A stretch of 16,430 nt of DNA from an uncultured Prevotellaceae bacterium (lineage in GTDB: Bacteria; Bacteroidota; Bacteroidia; Bacteroidales; Bacteroidaceae), in assembly GCA_947306605.1 (NCBI GenBank), contig CAMZHB010000005.1, forward strand, positions 1 to 16,430. Reading direction: 5' to 3'. Position numbers and translations under genes: made by a program. The notes below the pieces were generated by a model. The model did not search any database, was not told where the DNA came from, and was given only the letters and a program-made list of their open reading frames with translations. Shown here in pieces: positions 1 through 6,885 of this stretch. How positions within the stretch are numbered: position 1 is the first letter of the stretch; each line of letters starts with the position of its first letter.

Positions 1-1397
1 GCACTGCCTCCGTCAATGATGCAGATAAAGGATCCGTCTTCCTGCTCCATGCCGCGAACGCCTTCGTGGGAAAGGATGTTGGGATACACGTACTCCAGTC
101 CGGCAGGTTTGTAGGCTCCGTGGAAGTCGACAAGCAGATGCAGGTCGGCAGCCTTCTGGGCGGTGCGCTCATAGAAGTTGACGATTTCCTGATCGTGACG
201 GTCCATGAAGTCAATCTTCATGCCGACGACACCCATCTTGGCATAGTGTTCCATGCACTCGGGGTAGTTGGTGATGGAAGTCCATGAGAACCAGAGCATC
301 ACACCGACATGTTTCTCCTTGCCATAACGGATGAGTTCGGGGATGTCGAGGCCTTCACGTATTTCGTAGGCGGTGTTGCGCTTTGCCAGCCAGCCATCGT
401 CGATGATGATGTAGGGGATACCGTATTTGGAGGCGAAGTCGATGAAATACTTGTAGGTCTCGGTGTTGATACCGCTTTTGAAATCCACGTCCGGGCCATA
501 GACATCCCAACCGTTCCACCAGTCCCAGCTGACCTGGCCCGGCTTGATCCACGAGATGTCGCTGATTTTGCACTTCCCGGCCAGACGGGTGGCAATGGTG
601 CACTCCAGCAACTCGCCGTCGTTGCGGGTGATGACGAAATAGCGCCAGGGCAGGCTGCGGGTGCCGGCCGTCTTGGCAATGTAGGGCTTCTGTCCGTCTC
701 CGGTGCTCGACGGCACGGGCGGGAAAGCTCCGGTCAACTCATTTGTGCCGTTGCCTTTGAGGAACATGCCGGGGTAATCCCACTGGTCACTCTCGCTCAT
801 GAGGATTTTGTAACCATTGTTCGTGTTGAAGAGCACGGGCAAGTTGGCTACACCGTGTTCTTCTTTTACTTCGTTCACTTTTCTGTGGCTGTAAACCTGC
901 TCGCTCGACGTGTGGTAGCTGCGGTTCATCTGCATGTGTGTCAGATAAGCGGTGTCGAGCCCCAGTGTCAGCGTTTCGTCTTCCACCGTCATCTCCTTGC
1001 CCTGAGCCGTGATGAATCGGTAGGCTACGGCGTCATTGTAAACGCGGAACTGTACGCTGTAGTTGTCCTTGAACGTCAGCGTGGCCACGTTGCACTTGTT
1101 CTCCACGGCCTGTTTTTTTAGAGGGAACAGCGGGCGGATGGTTTCGTCAATCTTAGACTGTTTCGTGCCTTTGAACTTGGGATTCTGGCCAATGACGGTG
1201 CCGTCGGCCAATTTCAGTCCCATTGTGTTGTCTTGCATCAAAAGATTGCCGTCGCAGCTGACGCTGTACGAAAGCATTTTACCGGCTGTATTCACGGTTA
1301 CGGCCACTTTACCGTCGGGCGACGTCAACTTCACGTCGGCCCACAAGCCTGTCTGCACCAATAGCATCAGGCTGAAAAGAAACATGTTTTTTTTCAT
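1..1397 (-). CDS. GH97 family glycoside hydrolase, C-terminal part outside window
   Basis: This is a secreted or periplasmic exo-glycosidase of family GH97 (alpha-glucosidase/alpha-galactosidase type). 465 residues are visible; the family is usually about 640-700. The start ATG is followed by MKKN and a hydrophobic signal peptide (about residues 1-20). The N-terminal beta-sandwich begins at DVKLTSPDGK. The (beta/alpha)8 barrel begins around the WDWWNGWDVY motif (291-300), followed by IIIDDGW (330-336) and GMKIDFMDR (392-400). Asp396 sits where retaining GH97 enzymes carry their catalytic nucleophile, and the HEGVRGME stretch (444-451) lies in the acid/base region. I infer a retaining enzyme; substrate cannot be read from sequence. 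It is the last visible gene of a three-gene operon, 18 nt after the preceding stop. The final residues before the edge do not resemble the family pattern I expect. Confidence 0.9.
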   Translation of the reverse strand, partial: MKKNMFLFSLMLLVQTGLWADVKLTSPDGKVAVTVNTAGKMLSYSVSCDGNLLMQDNTMGLKLADGTVIGQNPKFKGTKQSKIDETIRPLFPLKKQAVENKCNVATLTFKDNYSVQFRVYNDAVAYRFITAQGKEMTVEDETLTLGLDTAYLTHMQMNRSYHTSSEQVYSHRKVNEVKEEHGVANLPVLFNTNNGYKILMSESDQWDYPGMFLKGNGTNELTGAFPPVPSSTGDGQKPYIAKTAGTRSLPWRYFVITRNDGELLECTIATRLAGKCKISDISWIKPGQVSWDWWNGWDVYGPDVDFKSGINTETYKYFIDFASKYGIPYIIIDDGWLAKRNTAYEIREGLDIPELIRYGKEKHVGVMLWFSWTSITNYPECMEHYAKMGVVGMKIDFMDRHDQEIVNFYERTAQKAADLHLLVDFHGAYKPAGLEYVYPNILSHEGVRGMEQEDGSFICIIDGGS

Positions 1398-1415
1398 TCT
1401 ATTAATTGAGTTAGT

Positions 1416-2630
1416 TTATAGTTCTGTGGAATTCTTTTGAGGGAATTTTTTGTGGAGGAACTCGTCCACCCATTCGTAATAGTTGTCCAAATCAGTTGTG
1501 GTACCGTCCTTGCGCATGCGGTCGATGGCTTTTTGACCTTTGGCAATAATAAGGTCTTCCAGGGGTTTCAGTTGTTGCATGATTCCTGATCCCTCTTGGT
1601 TGATGAGTTTGGCCAGATTGATGTAGTCACGGTCGCTGCCTTTGGGCAGTGAGAAGATTTGTGCCTTGAGGCGGAAACTCTGTGTGGTTAACCACGAGAC
1701 ACCTTTCTCGTCGGCTTGTATCACTTTAGGCAAGTGCCCGGATGGTGTGATGACTACGGGAACGGTCACGCAGGTTAAAGGATAGCCTATGATGGTCCAG
1801 CCTATGGTGTAGCTGCCTGGCTCACCGGGCTTCACACCTTGGACCAGCAAGCACGAAGATGTGATGTAGCGTGGGATGAAGTCGCGGAAATTAACCCATG
1901 TGGTGTCTTCTTTTGATAAAGGCAAATTGCTCCACAAGTCCACTCCGGTAAGTCCGTGGCGCAGGTGACGTGGTGCGGACGTTATCAATTTTTCGGCTTT
2001 GAAGGGCCGGTGAGTGTGTTTCATGAAGTAGGTGATAGCATAGAAACGCTCCACGCCTTGGTCGCGCTTGCGGTCACCTGAAAGGCCGTGATTGGTGCGC
2101 AACAGATAACCTTCTGGGGCCACTGCGGGGTCGTTGGCGTCGAATTTGACGTAACCCTGGTTGCCGGTTTCATAATAGGCACAGCCGCCGTGAGCATCTA
2201 TGACCCCGAAATTGGCATCCACGCAGAGAGGGCGGGGCAGGGTGTCAAGCAAGTGCTCAAAATCTTCAAGCGTGGCACAAACTTCGAGGGCTCTTCGCAT
2301 GAGTACACCTTCCAGTTCCAGTTTTTCGTCTTTCTCGTTCAGATTATAGGCCGCGGTATTCATGATGGCAAATCCTGTTTCGTTGTGTCCGGCCCATATT
2401 TCTTTGGCCGTAGTATCCTTGGCATTGGCGATACCTGCATAGCGGTATTTTTCTCCCTGTTTTAGCACGGTGATGTTGCTCAGAGTGCCCGTATCGCGGT
2501 TCTTAAATAAAATCGGGCGTCCGTCGCTGGTGGCCTTTCCTGAAATGATAAACGATGTGCACGCTTGGCTCCACTGGTTGCCAACGATTGCGAGCACGAG
2601 TATGAGTACAAAATTACGGAGAGTTTTCAT
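1416..2630 (-). CDS. Exported Ntn-hydrolase, C45/linear amide C-N hydrolase type
   Basis: A 404-residue exported amidase or acyltransferase of the N-terminal nucleophile superfamily, related to peptidase C45, carcinine hydrolase and choloylglycine hydrolase-like proteins. I chose the ATG giving MKTLRN because it starts a classic signal peptide; an upstream extension would overlap the previous gene and put charged residues ahead of it. The signal peptide ends SQA, directly before Cys24 in CTSFIISG, so signal peptidase cleavage would expose the catalytic Cys without a propeptide. Other family-like marks are FKNRD (42-46), NFGVIDAHGG (140-149) and RTNH (178-181). The gene starts 14 nt after the cyclophilin fusion and ends 18 nt before the GH97 gene, so the three are probably co-transcribed. 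The substrate is unknown; amide-linked amino acids or acyl conjugates are family-based possibilities. Confidence 0.82.
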   Translation of the reverse strand: MKTLRNFVLILVLAIVGNQWSQACTSFIISGKATSDGRPILFKNRDTGTLSNITVLKQGEKYRYAGIANAKDTTAKEIWAGHNETGFAIMNTAAYNLNEKDEKLELEGVLMRRALEVCATLEDFEHLLDTLPRPLCVDANFGVIDAHGGCAYYETGNQGYVKFDANDPAVAPEGYLLRTNHGLSGDRKRDQGVERFYAITYFMKHTHRPFKAEKLITSAPRHLRHGLTGVDLWSNLPLSKEDTTWVNFRDFIPRYITSSCLLVQGVKPGEPGSYTIGWTIIGYPLTCVTVPVVITPSGHLPKVIQADEKGVSWLTTQSFRLKAQIFSLPKGSDRDYINLAKLINQEGSGIMQQLKPLEDLIIAKGQKAIDRMRKDGTTTDLDNYYEWVDEFLHKKFPQKNSTEL

Positions 2631-2644
2631 TGGTGGATTTTTTA

Positions 2645-4486
2645 TTACTCTATTGATAGATTGTATGGATAGATTTCGTCTCCTTTCCTGTAAACTTTTG
2701 GAGCCGCCGTCACTACGAGCCACAGATGTTTTATTTCCATGTCTTTCGGTGCGGTATAGGCGACAGTGCCGTTGATGCCTTCGCCTGTCGCTCCATAGAT
2801 GGGAGTGCCGTCGGCTGTCACAGCAACAAAACCATACTTCCAGTTGGCAACGTCGCGGTTTTTCTCATTCACTTCGCCTTTGAAACTGACTGTTACGGTT
2901 TGTCCCGGCTGCGGTAGCGTCACTGTTTCTACATTGAACCCGTAGTTGCCCAACTCACGGCTTTTCACGTGCCAGCGGTTGGCGTATGGGGCGGCATCCT
3001 GCCGCACACGGGGCATGTCATAGGTGACCAGGCGGCGGTAACAGTCAAGCATTTCTTCGTTGAATTGTTCCTGAGTTTGTCCGGTCACCCGCATATATAC
3101 CTGTGCAGGGTCTTCACCGCGACGCACTTGGCGGTAAAGTTCAGCCAGCACGGTTCGGCTGTGTTTCCAACCCCAGTATTCCAAAACGTATGGCGAATGA
3201 TAGATATTGTCGCGGTCGAACAGGCGCAGGTGGGTCCGGTTCATGAAGTCTTTCCAATGGTAATTTTCGTCGGTCATCCACTGTGGGTTCACTTGCCATA
3301 GCATCCACTGTGATGTCATCTCGTGAAACCCTCCCAGATGGCCGCGTCCTCCCAGTCCGTCACAGCGCACTTGGCTCTGAAAAGAGTGACCAAGCTCATG
3401 GGCTATGCAATTGAGCTTGCGGTCTTGCAGACGGTTGGGGGCAACCCACAGGGCGCCTATCTGTCCGTCGTAGTCGCCTCCATAGGCTGTGCCTTCCAGG
3501 GAATAACGTATCATGACCATCATGCGGTAGTGCTCTGCTTTCGAACCGGGCCGGATGAACTGCAGTGTGTCGCGGTAGAAGGCATAGTAGTGTTCCAGAC
3601 GGTTGATAAGGTTGTCCAGATCCACTTTCATGGGTTTGCCGTTGAGGTCGGGGGCTTGGCTCAGGTCCGGGCCGAAACCGCGTTCCCAAAACACGGCAAA
3701 GTTTTCCGATGTCTTCATGCGTCGGAACGACCATTGTGAAGTGTCGCTCTGCAGGTCCATCTTCCGTAAGTCGCGGGGAATATAGATTTCTTTCCCTTCG
3801 GGCGCAATGTAGCCCTTGACTTCGGTCGAGAGTATGATGACGTCGTTGCGCGGACGGTCTTCGTCGGTAGTGGCCACGCGCTGTATCTTGTCCACCACAT
3901 CGAGCCCCTCGGTCACTTCGCCGAACACCGTGTACTGGCCGTCCAGGTGGGGCGTGCCGCCTTGCTTCATATAAACTTTCTGAATATCCTCAGGCATGGA
4001 AATGCCAGTACGCTCTTTTACGCGTGCGGCCATTTCTTTTATCTCGCTTTTGCTGAATCGCTTGCCCCAGACTATATAGAACTGTGAGCCGCTGCTCATG
4101 CGTTTGGGGTTCACGTCGTCGCCTTCGCGTGCGGCTGCGAGCACCCCGCGTTTATGGAATAACTGCGGAAAGCGTATCTCTGCCGGCAAGTCATATCCCG
4201 GTCCGCCTTCACCCAGATGGTCGCTCAGGTCTGCTCCCTTCGAATCGGGGTCGCCGCCCTGTATCATGAAATCGCGGATGACACGGTGGAAGAGCAGGCT
4301 GTCGAAGAAGTGCTCTCGGCACAGGCGCATGAAGTTGTCGCGGTGTACAGGCGTTTCGTCGTAGAGCGCCACGGTGATATCGCCGTGCGATGTGTGCAAC
4401 GTTACCTGTGTACGCGATTCTTCAGCGGCAAGGAGGCCGAAAGTACACGCACTGAGGGCTAAGAATAGCGCGAGGAACTGTCTCAT
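2645..4486 (-). CDS. Exported cyclophilin PPIase fused to HExxH metalloprotease-like domain
   Basis: 613 residues with two domains. Residues about 26-225 are a cyclophilin-type peptidyl-prolyl isomerase: FHRVIRDFMIQGGD (66-79), GSQFYIVWG (133-141) and DGQYTVFGEV (182-191) are its core, with a roughly 40-residue insertion at 142-181. Residues about 250-490 look like a DUF6055-type putative zinc peptidase, with HELGH at 363-367 and a second HE pair at 388-389 (FHEMTSQW) that could supply a third, Glu ligand as in gluzincins. Residues 500-613 look like a beta-rich tail. The N-terminus is hydrophobic; LSAC (11-14) could be a lipobox, or cleavage could follow LAA (19-21). It is the first gene of the minus-strand operon, 14 nt ahead of the amidase gene, and divergent from mraZ. 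A role in folding or processing exported proteins is inferred. Confidence is high for cyclophilin, moderate for peptidase activity. Confidence 0.88.
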   Translation of the reverse strand: MRQFLALFLALSACTFGLLAAEESRTQVTLHTSHGDITVALYDETPVHRDNFMRLCREHFFDSLLFHRVIRDFMIQGGDPDSKGADLSDHLGEGGPGYDLPAEIRFPQLFHKRGVLAAAREGDDVNPKRMSSGSQFYIVWGKRFSKSEIKEMAARVKERTGISMPEDIQKVYMKQGGTPHLDGQYTVFGEVTEGLDVVDKIQRVATTDEDRPRNDVIILSTEVKGYIAPEGKEIYIPRDLRKMDLQSDTSQWSFRRMKTSENFAVFWERGFGPDLSQAPDLNGKPMKVDLDNLINRLEHYYAFYRDTLQFIRPGSKAEHYRMMVMIRYSLEGTAYGGDYDGQIGALWVAPNRLQDRKLNCIAHELGHSFQSQVRCDGLGGRGHLGGFHEMTSQWMLWQVNPQWMTDENYHWKDFMNRTHLRLFDRDNIYHSPYVLEYWGWKHSRTVLAELYRQVRRGEDPAQVYMRVTGQTQEQFNEEMLDCYRRLVTYDMPRVRQDAAPYANRWHVKSRELGNYGFNVETVTLPQPGQTVTVSFKGEVNEKNRDVANWKYGFVAVTADGTPIYGATGEGINGTVAYTAPKDMEIKHLWLVVTAAPKVYRKGDEIYPYNLSIE

Positions 4487-4525
4487 GAAATCTATACCTT
4501 ATTATATATAATGCAGATAGGTTTG

Positions 4526-4533
4526 CAAAGATA
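4526..4533 (-). promoter_or_regulatory. Candidate Bacteroidetes -7 box for the minus-strand operon
   Basis: Read on the minus strand this is TATCTTTG, an exact match to the TAnnTTTG -7 element of Bacteroidetes vegetative promoters. It lies about 40 nt upstream of the cyclophilin-fusion start codon. No clear TTTG -33 box is present 19-21 bp upstream, so this is a half-supported promoter. Confidence 0.5.
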
Positions 4534-4659
4534 ATAAATTATTTGTAATTGTGCCTTTTGACGGCCTATTTATTTTGATAGGCAATTTCAGTTTGGCGGT
4601 TTTTGGTTTTCGGCGTACGGCAGTCGGCTGGCCAGGGGCGGCGGAATATCTTTGAAAAA

Positions 4660-4719
4660 CGAAGCGGCGTTTCAAAATTTTGAGACGCCGTTTCTGATTT
4701 TTGAAGTCCGACCTTTGAA
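4660..4719. repeat. Repeat array A: inverted GCGGCGT units plus one AGTCCGAC unit
   Basis: One GCGGCGTTTC unit (4664-4673) faces an inverted copy (GAGACGCCGT, 4682-4691), and a reverse-oriented AAGTCCGACCTT unit follows at 4704-4715. The same two cores recur in the gaps at 9181, 11841 and 14764. Here spacing is less regular (about 20 bp between the second and third cores) and the first two units are head-to-head, which forms the palindrome listed separately. Confidence 0.7.
4662..4693. repeat. 32-bp palindrome made from two opposed repeat units
   Basis: The arms 4662-4677 and 4678-4693 are complementary along their whole length, apart from two positions that still pair as G-U in RNA. The centre is AAAATTTT. 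It would fold into a stable hairpin if transcribed, or extrude as a cruciform. It lies between divergent operons, so it is not an obvious terminator for any gene in the window. Confidence 0.75.
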
Positions 4720-4903
4720 AATCTATCTGCTATGTCGTGCCAACGAAATGCGTTTTCGTGTTGAAAGGATAAATTTTGTTGGTCTTGAGGCCATTTTGTG
4801 AAAATTTTCGGATATTCCCCACCAAAATAGTAAAAATTTTATATCAGATAATCAGTATGTTATAATAAATATTCGGTTTATTGAAAAAATTTTTTAGAGT
4901 TTA

Positions 4904-4923
4904 TGTGGAGAATTGTGGGGAAT
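4904..4923 (+). promoter_or_regulatory. Candidate MraZ operator: two direct repeats with 10-bp period
   Basis: TGTGGAGAAT-like and TGTGGGGAAT-like copies sit exactly 10 bp apart (GTGGAG at 4905-4910, GTGGGG at 4915-4920). In E. coli MraZ represses its own operon by binding TGGGN direct repeats separated by 5 nt, which is the same period. A third copy would fall at 4925-4930 (TTGTAA) and is degenerate. The site abuts the putative -7 box of mraZ, suiting autorepression. The assignment rests on position and pattern. Confidence 0.5.
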
Positions 4924-4927
4924 TTTG

Positions 4928-4935
4928 TAATTTTG
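4928..4935 (+). promoter_or_regulatory. Candidate -7 box of the mraZ operon
   Basis: TAATTTTG matches TAnnTTTG and lies 27 nt upstream of the mraZ ATG. There is no exact TTTG 19-21 bp upstream; the nearest is a weak TATG at 4902-4905. Initiation here would leave a leader of about 20 nt. Confidence 0.4.
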
Positions 4936-4962
4936 AAACCGAAACAGACGAAGTATCTTCTT

Positions 4963-5400
4963 ATGCGATTCATAGGAACAGTTGATGCGAAAGTTGACCA
5001 GAAGGGACGGGTGTTTGTGCCTGCCCTGTTCCGCCGCTCCCTGCGGGGTGAGGAGGCGGAGAGGCTCATCATGCGTAAGGATATCTTTGAAAACTGTCTG
5101 GTGATATACCCTGAGAGTGTGTGGAACGAACGTCTTACAGAACTTCATGGCCGTCTGAGCGTTTGGAACCGTGAGCAGCAGCGGATGTTCCGCCAGTTTG
5201 TGGCCGACGTGGAGTGGCTCACGCTCGACAGCAACGGGCGTATATTGTTGCCTAAACGCTACCTGCGCATGGCGGGCATAGAACAAGATGTGACGTTCAT
5301 AGGCATGGACAGCACCATAGAGATTTGGGCCAAGGGCGCACATGAGGCTGAAAACGGAATGCCGGAACTGGGCGACGCCCTGCAAAGTGTGATGGAATGA
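4963..5400 (+). CDS. mraZ: Transcriptional regulator MraZ
   Basis: A 145-residue DNA-binding regulator, first gene of the dcw cluster. It has the two SpoVT/AbrB-like halves of the family: DQKGRVFVPALFRR near the N-terminus (12-25) and DSNGRILLPKRYL near residues 88-100. I prefer the ATG giving MRFIGTVDAK because family members begin at this point; an in-frame upstream ATG at 4903 would add 20 unrelated residues and run across the putative operator and promoter. Its stop overlaps the rsmH start in an ATGA, implying translational coupling. In E. coli MraZ represses the cluster; the direct repeats just upstream suggest the same autoregulation here. Confidence 0.95.
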   Translation: MRFIGTVDAKVDQKGRVFVPALFRRSLRGEEAERLIMRKDIFENCLVIYPESVWNERLTELHGRLSVWNREQQRMFRQFVADVEWLTLDSNGRILLPKRYLRMAGIEQDVTFIGMDSTIEIWAKGAHEAENGMPELGDALQSVME

Positions 5401-6326
5401 AGACAGAGGCCGGTTGCTATCACGTGCCGGTGATGCTCCGGCAGACCTTGGAAGCGCTTGACATCAAGCCCGACGGAACATACGTGGACGTGACCTTTGG
5501 CGGCGGAGGACACAGCCGCGCCATTTTGGAACGTCTGGGACCACAGGGACGTCTCTTTGCTTTCGACCAAGATGCTGACGCCGCAGCCAATGTGCCTGAA
5601 GACGATGACAGGATTACCTTTGTGATGAGTAACTTCCGTTACCTGAAGCAGTGGCTCCGTTATTACGACGTGTACGAAGTGGACGGAATCCTGGCTGACC
5701 TGGGCGTTTCGAGCCATCATTTCGATGAGGCTGAACGGGGGTTCTCGTTCCGTGAAGATGGTCCTTTGGATATGCGAATGAACCGCAAGGCTCGCCTGAC
5801 GGCTGCCGATGTGGTCAATCAATATGAGGCCGGGCAATTGGCAGATGTGTTCTATTACTACGGAGAACTGCGCCAGGCCCGCGCACTGGCTGCCGCTTTG
5901 GTCATGAAGCGTGAACAGCAACCGCTGGCTACGGTCGGCGAACTGGTTGAGGCCGTGTCGCCCGTACTGGGCCGGCAAAGGGAGAAGAAAGAAATGGCCA
6001 AGGTGTTTCAGGCCCTGCGCATCGAGGTGAATCAGGAAATGACCGCTCTGCGCGATATGCTCGACAGCGTTCACCATGTGCTGTGTCCGGGCGGGCGACT
6101 GGTTGTCTTGACATACCATTCTCTCGAAGACAGGCTGGTGAAGAACGTGATGCGTGCGGGAAACAGCGACGGAAAGGTAGAAACGGACTTTTATGGCAAT
6201 CGTTTGAGCTTTTTCCGGCCGTTGGGTGGAAAGCCGTTACAGCCGACACCTCAGGAACAGGCCGAAAATCCGCGCAGCCGCAGTGCCAAATTGCGCGTGG
6301 CCGAGCGAACAGATGTTTCGGAATAG
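5397..6326 (+). CDS. rsmH: 16S rRNA (cytosine(1402)-N4)-methyltransferase RsmH (MraW)
   Basis: A 309-residue SAM-dependent methyltransferase that modifies C1402 in the decoding centre of 16S rRNA. Family signatures are HVPVML (9-14), the SAM-binding DVTFGGGGHS (31-40), ADLGVSSHHFD (100-110), RGFSFREDGPLDMRM, FQALRIEVNQEM and the C-terminal VVLTYHSLEDRLVK, ending with NPRSRSAKLRVAER. Length is normal for the family. The start ATG overlaps the mraZ stop by 4 nt. It is followed after 34 nt by the ftsL-like gene. Confidence 0.97.
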   Translation: MKTEAGCYHVPVMLRQTLEALDIKPDGTYVDVTFGGGGHSRAILERLGPQGRLFAFDQDADAAANVPEDDDRITFVMSNFRYLKQWLRYYDVYEVDGILADLGVSSHHFDEAERGFSFREDGPLDMRMNRKARLTAADVVNQYEAGQLADVFYYYGELRQARALAAALVMKREQQPLATVGELVEAVSPVLGRQREKKEMAKVFQALRIEVNQEMTALRDMLDSVHHVLCPGGRLVVLTYHSLEDRLVKNVMRAGNSDGKVETDFYGNRLSFFRPLGGKPLQPTPQEQAENPRSRSAKLRVAERTDVSE

Positions 6327-6360
6327 GTTGAATGAAAGTGACAGGAAAACAATAAAGGCG

Positions 6361-6882
6361 ATGTCGAAGAAATATAAAGATGTGGAAGCGTTGGCAGAGA
6401 TAGCCTCCTCGGAAGTTGACGAGGAAAACGACGTGGTGGTTGAAAGCGAACCCGCGGATGACATGTCCGTCGACGAGGTTGACGACGACGATTCTCGCAC
6501 TAACGCACAGAAGGCCATCGAAGCATTGCGTGACGACGATGAAGAAAGTACAAGTGTCACGCTGAAAGCCGTGCTTGGCGGGGACATCTTCAGCGTGTCG
6601 TGGCTGCGTCGCAATTTGCCGTTCTTTATCCTCATTATGATCATGCTGGTGCTCTATATCACCAACCGTTATGCCGCCCAGAAGGAGATGATTCGCATTG
6701 ACAATCTGAAAAAAGAACTTTCCGACGCCCGCAACCGCGCCACCAGCCGTTCTTCGCAACTGCTTCAACTCAGTCGTGAGAGCAAGGTGGTGGAGTTTCT
6801 CAAACATACCCCCGACAGTGCCCTGAATGTGGCCTCGCAACCGCCTTTTACGATAGTTAATGATCTTCAAACTGCCGAATAA
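6361..6882 (+). CDS. ftsL: FtsL-like cell division protein (Bacteroidetes type)
   Basis: A 173-residue bitopic membrane protein in the ftsL position between rsmH and ftsI. It shows the Bacteroidetes FtsL-like layout: a cytoplasmic N-terminus, SWLRRNLPFF leading into one membrane segment (about 86-103), then a likely coiled coil (about 106-145) and a short periplasmic tail with PPFTIVND. The first 62 residues are strikingly acidic (24 Asp/Glu), a longer cytoplasmic tail than I expect for this family. I chose the ATG giving MSKKYKD because the longer frame overlaps the end of rsmH. FtsL recruits and activates FtsW/FtsI at the divisome. The stop is 3 nt from the ftsI start. The family assignment rests on topology and gene order. 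Confidence 0.85.
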   Translation: MSKKYKDVEALAEIASSEVDEENDVVVESEPADDMSVDEVDDDDSRTNAQKAIEALRDDDEESTSVTLKAVLGGDIFSVSWLRRNLPFFILIMIMLVLYITNRYAAQKEMIRIDNLKKELSDARNRATSRSSQLLQLSRESKVVEFLKHTPDSALNVASQPPFTIVNDLQTAE

Positions 6883-6885
6883 CGG

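Larger units (their letters stand above)
4487..4962. other. 476-bp divergent intergenic region
   Basis: This gap separates the minus-strand exported-protein operon from mraZ. In order it holds the TATCTTTG box for the minus operon, a repeat cluster with a long palindrome (4660-4719), a small hairpin with ACGAAA/TTTCGT arms (4743-4759), an AT-rich stretch (about 4800-4900), two direct repeats resembling MraZ boxes, and a TAATTTTG box before mraZ. I see no gene in it. Confidence 0.7.

Noticed and set aside
309..1121. 270-codon plus-strand frame opposite the GH97 gene
   Set aside because: Antisense to a clear GH97 reading frame with signal peptide and catalytic motifs.
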